From: an uncultured Fimbriimonadales bacterium
Lineage (GTDB): Bacteria; Armatimonadota; Fimbriimonadia; Fimbriimonadales; GBS-DC
Direction of reading: 5' to 3'
Length of the DNA stretch: 5,557 nucleotides
Assembly: GCA_937925775.1 (NCBI GenBank)
Contig: CALAMM010000002.1
Coordinates: forward strand, 1 to 5,557
The first letter of the stretch is position 1. Every line of letters starts with the position of its first letter. Of this stretch, positions 1 through 5,457 are shown in pieces. The notes beneath the pieces are model-generated. The model had not been told where the DNA came from, ran no database searches, and saw only the letters and a list, made by a program, of their open reading frames with translations. A program made the translations under genes and the position numbers.

Positions 1-344
1 ATGGGAATGAGCGCACGCAAGCGCACATCGCGCCCCATAAAGTCGCCCTCTATCTGCGCTACCGCTTGCACCTTGTTTACCAAGTCGGGTTTGCCCATTA
101 CCTGCGCTGCGCCGATGTACGCACCGTTACCCGCGCTGATAATCGGCACGACCTTCGTGGCAAAGTTCTTATCAGGTTTCGTGTTCGTGAGACGGTTAAT
201 CGCGCGGTCCATGTCGCTGCCGAACCGATCGACCACCACCGCGATACCGCCTGCCTTGAGAATCTTATCCAGTTGGGTATAGCCTACCACACCGCCCAGC
301 GTTAGCAACACTCCCAGTGCAAATGCGCGTAGTAGATGTTTCAT
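1..344 (-). CDS. Exported protein of unknown function (5' part; runs off the left edge)
   Basis: I do not recognise this gene. The visible part gives 114 residues from an ATG at 344-342, and the reading frame is still open at base 1. Residues 1-22 (MKHLLRAFALGVLLTLGGVV...) form a Lys/Arg start followed by a hydrophobic stretch, which is a signal peptide or an N-terminal membrane anchor. The rest looks like a soluble, mixed alpha/beta domain: a hydrophobic strand (GGIAVVVDRFG, about 32-42), a polar helix (DMDRAINRLTN), then segments KVVPIISAGNGAYIGAAQVMG and VNKVQAVAQIEGDFMGRDVRLRALIP. A strong Shine-Dalgarno GGAGG lies six bases before the ATG and fixes the start. High G/C at third codon positions supports real coding. 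It runs in the same direction as the gene at 534-1151 but is separated by 189 bases with its own -10-like box, so it is probably transcribed separately. It likely acts outside the cytoplasm; no catalytic motif is visible. Confidence 0.8.
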   Translation of the reverse strand, partial: MKHLLRAFALGVLLTLGGVVGYTQLDKILKAGGIAVVVDRFGSDMDRAINRLTNTKPDKNFATKVVPIISAGNGAYIGAAQVMGKPDLVNKVQAVAQIEGDFMGRDVRLRALIP

Positions 345-350
345 CGTCGT

Positions 351-355
351 CCTCC
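351..355 (-). promoter_or_regulatory. Shine-Dalgarno site of the left-edge gene
   Basis: GGAGG on the minus strand, six bases before the ATG at 344. It decides the start codon of the partial exported-protein gene. Confidence 0.75.
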
Positions 356-361
356 GTAGCC

Positions 362-369
362 AGTATACC
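362..369 (-). promoter_or_regulatory. Candidate -10 promoter box (GGTATACT) of the left-edge gene
   Basis: The minus strand reads GGTATACT, a five-of-six match to TATAAT preceded by GG, as at the other promoters in this window. A transcript starting about seven bases downstream would begin around base 355, right at the GGAGG ribosome-binding site, giving a very short 11-base leader. No -35 hexamer is visible at the usual distance. The call is inferred from sequence pattern only. Confidence 0.4.
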
Positions 370-383
370 TATTGGACGACTGA

Positions 384-530
384 GCAGGGGGCGCGTTTCC
401 GACGGCGAACTTGCGCTGCACGCCCCGCGCGCTTTACCACGGCGACAGCCCAGAAGTGCTGCGCCAATACATCGGCGGCAAAGCCGAGCATGTCGCGCCC
501 ACTATGCACCAGCCGCGGCTCTTGGAGTGA
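384..530 (+). pseudogene. Possible 3' remnant of an unidentified plus-strand gene
   Basis: From just after a stop at 381-383 to TGA at 528-530 the plus strand encodes 48 residues with strikingly gene-like codons: most third positions are G or C and the composition is balanced. Segments include AFPTANLRC, ALYHGDSPEVLRQYIGGKAE and HVAPTMHQPRLLE. There is no ATG near its beginning and no ribosome-binding site, so it is not a plausible complete gene. The stop lies three bases from the stop of the converging gene at 534-1151, a normal spacing for two real gene ends. One extra G in the G5 run at 387-391 would join it to the open frame upstream (...QYTYWTTEQG), so a frameshift is possible. Upstream it meets the promoter and start of the left-edge gene, which suggests the 5' part was lost. 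I do not recognise the family, and chance coding potential in GC-rich DNA is the alternative. Confidence 0.3.
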
Positions 531-540
531 TTCTCACTCC
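524..540. terminator. Perfect 7-bp hairpin across the end of the 534-1151 gene
   Basis: GGAGTGA and TCACTCC form a perfect 7-bp stem with a 3-base loop. The stem contains the stop codon of the minus-strand gene and ends just past the stop of the possible plus-strand remnant. No T-run follows on either strand, so it is not a classic intrinsic terminator. It could still mark the 3' end of transcripts from both sides. Confidence 0.35.
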
Positions 541-1151
541 CCGCCGTAACCGCCGCCCAGTGTGCTACTTTCGTAATCCGACATGCCCGAGTTGTAGTCG
601 TGGAAGGCGCCGCTGTGGTCGATCCAGCCCGGGTTGCCGTCGGGGTCGACATGCGTAGGCTCTGGATAGTTGTCGCCCAGCGCGCGGCTCCACTCTTCCG
701 CCCACCATGAGTTCTCAGCGCTGTGTTGACGGATCGAGTCGGACAAGCCGTCGCTGCTGCCCCAGCCGAGTCCGTCGCCTGCGCCGCTCCCGAAATCATA
801 GTTGGGCATCGGAGTATAGGCGCCGCGACCCATATCGAACCCGTCGCCTGCCGAGCCGTATGGCGAGTAGAAGGGGGAATCGGGTGCGGCAGGTGCGGTT
901 TGCCAAGCGGTTGGGTGCGTCGGTCGCCCCGATGAGAGCGCACCAATAACACCCAACATAGCCAGCACACCGCCGCACAGGACGCACATCCCCACCACAC
1001 CGCCCGCCAGCCCTATCCAGAGCCATACGGGAACACCTTGCTTTTTGGCGGGCGTTGGCGTTGGAGATGCCTGCGTGGCTTCCGATGACTGGGACTCCTC
1101 TAATGCCTGCGACGCTTCAGGGTTCGGTTCCATCAGATGTCGCTCGTCCAT
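534..1151 (-). CDS. Single-pass membrane protein with Gly/Ser/Asp/Tyr-rich outer domain, function unknown
   Basis: The product is 205 residues and I do not recognise a family. Residues 1-38 are hydrophilic and rich in Glu, Ser, Gln, Thr and Pro (ending TPTPAKKQG). Residues 40-72 form one long hydrophobic membrane span (VPVWLWIGLAGG...MLGVIGAL) containing a CVLC motif at 56-59. Residues 73-205 are low in complexity: first Pro/Thr/Ala/Ser, then Gly/Ser/Asp/Tyr/Trp-rich, ending GGGYGGE. The Lys pair before the span favours an inside N-terminus and an outside C-terminal tail. The ATG at 1151 is chosen because AAGGAGG lies 11 bases upstream with a good promoter behind it. The frame stays open further upstream, but only by running antisense through the tRNA. 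The gene is divergent from tRNA-Arg. A stalk, surface-attachment or envelope role is possible, but nothing in the sequence shows it. Confidence 0.8.
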   Translation of the reverse strand: MDERHLMEPNPEASQALEESQSSEATQASPTPTPAKKQGVPVWLWIGLAGGVVGMCVLCGGVLAMLGVIGALSSGRPTHPTAWQTAPAAPDSPFYSPYGSAGDGFDMGRGAYTPMPNYDFGSGAGDGLGWGSSDGLSDSIRQHSAENSWWAEEWSRALGDNYPEPTHVDPDGNPGWIDHSGAFHDYNSGMSDYESSTLGGGYGGE

Positions 1152-1162
1152 CGTTCTAATTG

Positions 1163-1169
1163 CCTCCTT
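1163..1169 (-). promoter_or_regulatory. Shine-Dalgarno site AAGGAGG of the 534-1151 gene
   Basis: AAGGAGG on the minus strand, with a rather long 11-base spacer to the ATG at 1151. No closer start codon exists in the spacer. It rules out the longer reading frame that would begin at 1514. Confidence 0.7.
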
Positions 1170-1187
1170 CCTGAGATCGTCGTGATG

Positions 1188-1217
1188 ATTATACAACATT
1201 TTACGAGGATTCGCCAA
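1188..1217 (-). promoter_or_regulatory. Sigma-70-type promoter for the 534-1151 gene
   Basis: On the minus strand a perfect TATAAT (1193-1188) is preceded by TTGGCG (1217-1212, four of six matches to TTGACA) with an 18-base spacer. Transcription would start near 1181 and give a leader of about 30 bases carrying the AAGGAGG site. This is the only promoter in the window with a recognisable -35 element and a conventional leader. Confidence 0.6.
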
Positions 1218-1248
1218 GGGGTAGCCCCGAAAGCGAGGCACTCCATCG

Positions 1249-1256
1249 GGTATAAT
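1249..1256 (+). promoter_or_regulatory. -10 promoter box (GGTATAAT) of the tRNA-Arg gene
   Basis: GGTATAAT contains a perfect -10 hexamer (1251-1256). The tRNA begins nine bases later, so the primary transcript would start only a few bases before the mature 5' end. No -35 hexamer is evident about 17 bases upstream. The box lies back to back with the divergent promoter at 1188-1217. Confidence 0.6.
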
Positions 1257-1265
1257 TGGGCACAC

Positions 1266-1337
1266 GCCCCCGTAGCTCAGTGGATAGAGCGCAGGCCTCC
1301 GGAGCCTGGTGCGCAGGTTCGATTCCTGCCGGGGGCG
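1266..1337 (+). tRNA. tRNA-Arg (anticodon CCG)
   Basis: A full cloverleaf can be folded by eye. The acceptor stem GCCCCCG/CGGGGGC (1266-1272 with 1330-1336) is seven perfect pairs. The D stem is GCTC/GAGC with the loop AGTGGATA. The anticodon stem CAGGC/GCCTG (1292-1296 with 1304-1308) carries the loop CTCCGGA, giving anticodon CCG at 1299-1301, which reads the Arg codon CGG. A four-base variable region follows, then the T stem GCAGG/CCTGC with the loop TTCGATT. The discriminator base is G1337. The 3' CCA is not encoded (CGA follows), so it must be added by tRNA nucleotidyltransferase. Its promoter box lies nine bases upstream, and lptD begins 38 bases downstream with no clear terminator between. 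Confidence 0.96.
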
Positions 1338-1360
1338 CGAAACAGGTTTGAAAAAAAACA

Positions 1361-1368
1361 GGTACAAT
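1361..1368 (+). promoter_or_regulatory. -10 promoter box (GGTACAAT) for a leaderless lptD transcript
   Basis: GGTACAAT contains TACAAT (1363-1368, five of six matches), and the GTG start of lptD follows after only seven bases. The expected transcription start therefore falls on or beside the start codon, leaving no room for a Shine-Dalgarno site. An A8 run (1351-1358) lies just upstream; no proper -35 is seen (TTGAAA at 1348 is too close). The in-frame stop TGA at 1349-1351 rules out an earlier start. Confidence 0.55.
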
Positions 1369-1375
1369 CCCGTGC

Positions 1376-3538
1376 GTGCGGGCGGTAGGGCTGGCAGTGG
1401 CGGTTGTGGCTGCCACCGCAGCGTTCGGGCAACCGTCTGGGGAGCCTGTTGAGTTCGAGACGCAGGGCGCGCTGCGCTACGACAGCGTGTCCGACACGGT
1501 GCAGGGCGAGGCAATCACTGCCCGTTGGCGCGAATACTTCTTGGAAGGGACGCGCTTTCTCGGCTACCCGCGCCGAACCGAATATCGCTTTCTCGACGGC
1601 GTGGACCTGCGCAGTGAGAACCTGCTGGCGCAGGGAGCGGAGCTGCTCCTGAATACCCGTGCGCGACGCTGGACGCTACTTGAAGGCAAGGCTGAACTCA
1701 AGCCCGCCTTTACCCAGAACCGCCTGCTGGAGAGCCTCTACCTGCAGAGTGCGCGTCTGGAGGGGGTAGAGAACCGCGTCCACGCCGAGCAGTGCCGCGC
1801 CACCACCTGCAACAAGGAGCATCCCCACTTCCACTGGAGTGCAGAGACGCTGGACGCGACCGCAGGCGAGCGTGCCATCCTGCGCAATGTCCGCCTGCGC
1901 ATTTTGGGGCGCACCGTGTTGACCCTACCGTATGTCGTCGTACCTCTGCGCGACGAGACCACCTCCACCCTGCCAGATGCAGGCTTCTCCGAAGAGGAGG
2001 GGTTCTACCTCCGCTACGCTATCGCCTATCTGCTGGCGCAGGGCGCGCTCGGCAACGCGCGGTTCGACCTGATGCAAAAGCGCGGGCTGGGCATCAACCT
2101 CCAGCAGAACTACGCCCGCGGCGACCTGAACCTCTACTTGCTTCGCGACCTGCGACAACGCACCGATTCGTTCACAGGACGCTGGCAACACGGGCAGAAC
2201 CTCGGCGCGATACAGACACGCTGGAACGCCGAGTACCGACGAAACAGCTATCTGCTCTTTAGCGATCACACGGCATGGAGCGTGCGCACCGACTGGACTT
2301 TGCCCACACGCACAGGGCAGACACGCCTCAGCCTCGCCGAGAATCGCAACCGCACCGGCGCGTTCGAAAACGCCAACCGCACGCTCAACTTGCAAGATAC
2401 GCGCACGCTCGGACGCCTGCAAAGCGACCTGTCGGGCGAGTATTTGGAGTTCGAGAATCGATTCGGTGCGGGGCGCACGGGCAATCGGCAGTGGAACCTG
2501 CGGGCGAACCTACGCTACGAGGTAGAGCGCGAGATGAACCTCCAGCTTGACCTTGAGCGGTTTATCCCCGTCGGCGAGACGACGGTGCTGGGAGGGTTAG
2601 AACGGCTGCCTGAGATCAGTTTCACGGCGTCGGCGCGGCGCCTGCGCCTGCCTCTGCCCAACTCCCAACTGCGTCTGAGTATCGGACGCTTCGCCGAAGG
2701 GTTCCAAACCCGTATCACGCGCGAGCGGTACGCTTTCGAGTGGCAGGGACGCATAGGCAGTTTCGCCCGTGAGCGGGACGCGCGTCCCACCACTGCTTGG
2801 AGTTATCGGTTCCGCCAGACCTTCTACAGTGACGATACCGCACAGTACCTGTTGCAATCCACGCTGGAGCAACGCTTGCCGCTGGGCAAACGGTTCAGCC
2901 TGAACCTACGCTGGAACTACCTGCGCCCCCACGGCTACAGCCCGCTGGGACTTGACCGAACAGGCGTCTCTAACCTGCTCGGTGGCGAACTGCGCTGGCA
3001 GTTCGGCGGGGGCTGGAGCCTCGCCGCGCAGACCAGCTACGACCTGCGCGCTCCCGACAGGGGACGCGAGCCGTGGAGCCTGCTCAACCTGAACCTGGAG
3101 TATCAGCCCGCAGAGTGGCTCCGCTGGCGCTCCCAACTGAGCTATGACCCCAATCGCGAACGCTGGCGCAGCCTGCGAACCGACCTGCAGTGGCGGTTCG
3201 GCGACTCGCGCCTGACCCTGGCAGCACGCTACGACCCCGAACGCGCCCGCTGGGGCAGTCTCTTCCTGCGCGTGGACGCCCTCAAGTGGGGACGCACACG
3301 CCTCTCGTTCCTCACACAGTATAACGGCTACCTGAACCGATTCGAATCGCGTCAGGCGCTCTGGGTCTATGACCTGCACTGCGCCGAACTGGAGGTGCGC
3401 TACATCGACAACCCGTTCGGCTTTCGGCGAGATACAGGGCTACAGGTGTTCCTACGGCTCAAGGCGTTGCCGAGCTTCTCGCGCTACGGATACGGGTCTC
3501 TGGGGCAGCCCGTGGGCACTCTGGGCACTGAGTTTTAG
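1376..3538 (+). CDS. lptD: LptD/OstA-family outer-membrane LPS-assembly protein
   Basis: The product (720 residues) is a beta-barrel protein expected to insert lipopolysaccharide or a related glycolipid into the outer leaflet of the outer membrane, fed by an LptA-like bridge. Residues 1-19 are a short signal peptide. Residues 25-190 resemble the OstA-type N-terminal domain: repeating short strands (ALRYDSVSDTVQGEAITARW), an ATTC motif (Cys140 and Cys145), then ERAILRNVRLRILGRTVLTL and LPYVVVPL, matching the conserved junction before the barrel. Residues 205-720 are rich in alternating polar/aromatic strands with many Arg, Trp and Tyr, as in a large barrel. YDLHCAELEVRY (Cys669) and the following FLRLKALPSF resemble the conserved LptD C-terminus, and the last residue is Phe, an outer-membrane barrel signal. 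GTG is the only in-frame start before an upstream stop. Assignment rests on motif recall. Symbol given as the family name; the paired N- and C-terminal cysteines could form disulfides as in known LptD, which is inferred. Confidence 0.85.
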   Translation: MRAVGLAVAVVAATAAFGQPSGEPVEFETQGALRYDSVSDTVQGEAITARWREYFLEGTRFLGYPRRTEYRFLDGVDLRSENLLAQGAELLLNTRARRWTLLEGKAELKPAFTQNRLLESLYLQSARLEGVENRVHAEQCRATTCNKEHPHFHWSAETLDATAGERAILRNVRLRILGRTVLTLPYVVVPLRDETTSTLPDAGFSEEEGFYLRYAIAYLLAQGALGNARFDLMQKRGLGINLQQNYARGDLNLYLLRDLRQRTDSFTGRWQHGQNLGAIQTRWNAEYRRNSYLLFSDHTAWSVRTDWTLPTRTGQTRLSLAENRNRTGAFENANRTLNLQDTRTLGRLQSDLSGEYLEFENRFGAGRTGNRQWNLRANLRYEVEREMNLQLDLERFIPVGETTVLGGLERLPEISFTASARRLRLPLPNSQLRLSIGRFAEGFQTRITRERYAFEWQGRIGSFARERDARPTTAWSYRFRQTFYSDDTAQYLLQSTLEQRLPLGKRFSLNLRWNYLRPHGYSPLGLDRTGVSNLLGGELRWQFGGGWSLAAQTSYDLRAPDRGREPWSLLNLNLEYQPAEWLRWRSQLSYDPNRERWRSLRTDLQWRFGDSRLTLAARYDPERARWGSLFLRVDALKWGRTRLSFLTQYNGYLNRFESRQALWVYDLHCAELEVRYIDNPFGFRRDTGLQVFLRLKALPSFSRYGYGSLGQPVGTLGTEF

Positions 3539-3597
3539 AAAAAGCGTGGACGATGCCGATGATATGCGTGCGTCGCGCGGCAGGCGAGCGGGTAGAG

Positions 3598-3605
3598 GGT
3601 ACAAT
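3598..3605 (+). promoter_or_regulatory. -10 promoter box (GGTACAAT) for a leaderless ABC operon transcript
   Basis: GGTACAAT (hexamer TACAAT at 3600-3605) is followed after eight bases by the ATG at 3614. It is the same octamer, with nearly the same spacing, as in front of lptD. No Shine-Dalgarno site lies between (CTCTGCCG), no -35 is visible, and an in-frame TAG at 3593-3595 prevents an earlier start. The operon can thus be transcribed independently of lptD. Confidence 0.55.
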
Positions 3606-3613
3606 CTCTGCCG

Positions 3614-4543
3614 ATGTGGGCAATCGAAACGCGCAATCTGCGCAAAGTGTTCCGACCGCTACTGGGTGGTAAGCCGATTGTGGCGGTGGACAACCTCAGC
3701 CTGAAAGTGCCACAGGGAACGGTTTTCGGCTTCTTGGGACCCAACGGCGCGGGCAAGACGACTACCATCCAGATCTTGATTGGCAATGTGTACCCCACTG
3801 TGGGCGAGGCGTTCGTGCTGGGGCATCGCGCAGGCACGCTCGCCGCAAAACGCAAGCTGGGCTTCCTACCCGAAAAGTTCCAGTTCCACGACTTCCTCAC
3901 TGCAGAGGAGCTCCTGCGCCTGCATGGGCGACTCGCGAAGATGGACGGCGCACTGCTGCGCAAGCGCATCGACGAGGTATTGGAGCTGGTGGGGCTTGCC
4001 GAACGACGCAAGAGTAGGATCCGCGAATTCTCCAAAGGCATGCAGCAGCGCATCGGGCTGGCGCAGGCAATCTTGCATGACCCTGACCTTGTCATCTTGG
4101 ACGAGCCGACCTCGGCGCTGGATCCGCTGGGGCGACGGCGGGCGCGGGAAGTGGTGCAGTACCTCAAAGAGCGTGGTAAGACGGTTTTTTTGAACTCGCA
4201 CCTGCTCTCGGAAGTGGAGCGCAGCTGCGATGAGGTGGCGATTATCCACAAAGGGCGCGTGGTGAAGCAGGGCGCACTGGACGACCTGCTGGTCAACCGC
4301 TCGGTGGTGACGGTGGAGCTCAAGCGCGTGGAGGCGCGCGTGTTGGAAGCGATAGCGAAGGTCGCGCGGAAGGTGCAGCCGATTGACGAGCGCAGGGTAA
4401 TCGCCGAGGTCGCTGAGGAGGACGATGTGCCCGAGCTGGCGCGGGCGATTGTGGAAGCGGGCGGCGCCCTGCTGGGGCTACAAGCGCACCGCGAAACGCT
4501 GGAAGACCTGTTTATCCAGACCGTGGAGGGCGAGGACAAGTAG
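3614..4543 (+). CDS. ABC-2 type transporter, ATP-binding subunit
   Basis: The product (309 residues) is the cytoplasmic ATPase that powers the permease encoded directly downstream. All nucleotide-binding motifs are intact: Walker A GPNGAGKTT (42-50), a Q-loop region GFLPEKFQF (83-91) of the LPE form common in ABC-2 exporters, signature FSKGMQQRIG (139-148), Walker B LVILDEP with catalytic Glu (159-165), D-loop SALD (167-170) and the switch His in NSHLLSE (His196). Residues 230-309 form the usual C-terminal extension of this subgroup, rich in charged helices and strands, ending LEDLFIQTVEGEDK. The length is normal for the family. The substrate cannot be read from the sequence: polysaccharides, lipids, drugs, peptides and sodium are all handled by relatives. 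Start ATG at 3614 follows a -10 box by eight bases, so translation is probably leaderless. The stop is two bases before the permease start. Confidence 0.93.
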   Translation: MWAIETRNLRKVFRPLLGGKPIVAVDNLSLKVPQGTVFGFLGPNGAGKTTTIQILIGNVYPTVGEAFVLGHRAGTLAAKRKLGFLPEKFQFHDFLTAEELLRLHGRLAKMDGALLRKRIDEVLELVGLAERRKSRIREFSKGMQQRIGLAQAILHDPDLVILDEPTSALDPLGRRRAREVVQYLKERGKTVFLNSHLLSEVERSCDEVAIIHKGRVVKQGALDDLLVNRSVVTVELKRVEARVLEAIAKVARKVQPIDERRVIAEVAEEDDVPELARAIVEAGGALLGLQAHRETLEDLFIQTVEGEDK

Positions 4544-4545
4544 CG

Positions 4546-5385
4546 ATGGGCGTAATAGTGGCGTTGACGCTCCAAGAGGCGATGCGCCGACGCGCGTTTC
4601 TGGGCACGCTGATAATTCTCGTCGCACTGTACGGACTGAGCTTTCTGCCCCGCGCGTTCAAAGAGGCGTTCGGCGGCAGCGAGCGCCAGTTCGAACTGGG
4701 GGTCAATCTCGCCGTGCTGTTCGGCGTCGATATCATCAAATTCTTTTCGTCGGTGCTGGCGATACTGCTCAGCGCGGGCGCGATTACAGGGGAGATTGAG
4801 CGGGGCTACTTAGCAGCGATCCTGCCACGCCCGCTCCACCGCTGGGAACTCTATCTGGGCAAATGGCTGGGTGTGATGCTGTTTTGCGCGGTGAACGCGA
4901 CGCTCTGGACGGCGATGCTCTGGGTTTCGGTAGCAATTCAGGGTCAGCCGCGCGTGGAGATGTGGCGCGCGCTGCCCTATGTACTCCTCTACCCTGTGCT
5001 GTACGGCACTTTAGCGCTCGCGTTCTCCAGTTTTCTGGGCGCACCAGTCGCCTCGCTGTTCACCGTCGCAGCGGGCGCGTTCGCCTATTTCTCTGATCAC
5101 TTCCTGCGCCCCATAGCGGCGTTCTTCAATGTGAAGCTGCTCCAGCAGATCGTGTGGCTTTCAGAGTGGACGCTGCCGATGGCGACGCTGAAACGACTGG
5201 TGCAACAGCGTGTGGATACAATCCTGCCTCCGGGCATGGACGATGCGCCCCCGATAGGAGCGGAAGAGGTCCTGCGCTTCCTCAAGCCCGAAGTGCAGAC
5301 GCTGGATTTGGTGTATGTGGGGGTCTACATCACGGCTGCACTGCTGGTTGGGCTGCTGATTTTTTGGCGGCGCGATGTGCAGTAG
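4546..5385 (+). CDS. ABC-2 type transporter, membrane permease subunit
   Basis: The product (279 residues) is the inner-membrane channel partner of the preceding ATPase. Six hydrophobic segments are visible: about 18-35 (FLGTLIILVALYGLSFLP), 52-80, 104-131, 143-163, 166-183 and 252-274, with a short cytoplasmic N-terminus and the C-terminal end FWRRDVQ. Residues 78-110 carry the hallmark loop of the ABC-2 membrane family: GAITGEIERGYLAAILPRPL followed by HRWELYLGKWLGV, the part that usually contacts the ATPase. A hydrophilic loop at about 205-250, between the fifth and sixth spans, is probably extracytoplasmic. This layout recalls the NosY/ABC2_membrane_2 type, a comparison from memory. ATG at 4546 lies two bases after the ATPase stop, and only a weak GAGG (4532-4535) precedes it, so translational coupling is likely. 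No partner gene downstream is visible because the window then becomes repetitive. Confidence 0.9.
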   Translation: MGVIVALTLQEAMRRRAFLGTLIILVALYGLSFLPRAFKEAFGGSERQFELGVNLAVLFGVDIIKFFSSVLAILLSAGAITGEIERGYLAAILPRPLHRWELYLGKWLGVMLFCAVNATLWTAMLWVSVAIQGQPRVEMWRALPYVLLYPVLYGTLALAFSSFLGAPVASLFTVAAGAFAYFSDHFLRPIAAFFNVKLLQQIVWLSEWTLPMATLKRLVQQRVDTILPPGMDDAPPIGAEEVLRFLKPEVQTLDLVYVGVYITAALLVGLLIFWRRDVQ

Positions 5386-5395
5386 GGGGGAATCA

Positions 5396-5448
5396 CATCG
5401 GCAGGACGCCGACGCGAGGGGAGGCGGTTCGTCGGCGCAATGCCGATG
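5396..5448. terminator. Large nested stem-loop downstream of the ABC operon
   Basis: Two perfect 8-bp stems are nested. The outer pairs CATCGGCA (5396-5403) with TGCCGATG (5441-5448). The inner pairs CGCCGACG (5407-5414) with CGTCGGCG (5430-5437). A symmetric 3/3 internal loop separates them, and a 15-base G-rich loop (5415-5429) caps the structure. It begins ten bases after the permease stop. No T-run follows, so it is not a textbook intrinsic terminator; it may protect the mRNA 3' end, help Rho-independent stopping, or be a REP-like intergenic palindrome. Confidence 0.45.
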
Positions 5449-5457
5449 CGACGACAA

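Noticed and set aside
1..282. Plus-strand frames at the left edge
   Set aside because: The minus strand has a signal peptide, a ribosome-binding site and natural composition. The plus frames are its shadows.
384..470. Riboflavin-kinase-like (FPTANL) or DNA-methylase-like (LYHGD..EVLRQYI) identity for the remnant
   Set aside because: Each resemblance is a handful of residues, and the surrounding sequence does not continue to match either family.
434..1000. 188-codon minus-strand reading frame overlapping the membrane-protein gene
   Set aside because: It is a shifted frame within the 534-1151 gene with unnatural Cys/Arg/Thr-rich composition and no promoter or ribosome site.
1339..1382. Intrinsic terminator on the minus strand using the T8 complement of 1351-1358
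   Set aside because: The only upstream stem is a 4-bp CCCG/CGGG pairing too far from the T-run, and no minus-strand gene ends there.
1152..1514. Longer N-terminus for the minus-strand gene, beginning at 1514
   Set aside because: It would run antisense through the tRNA and the start of lptD. The ATG at 1151 has AAGGAGG and a TTGGCG/TATAAT promoter directly upstream.
3535..4575. 346-codon minus-strand reading frame opposite the ABC ATPase
   Set aside because: The plus strand has all ABC motifs; the antisense product is Ser/Arg/Thr-rich without recognisable domains.
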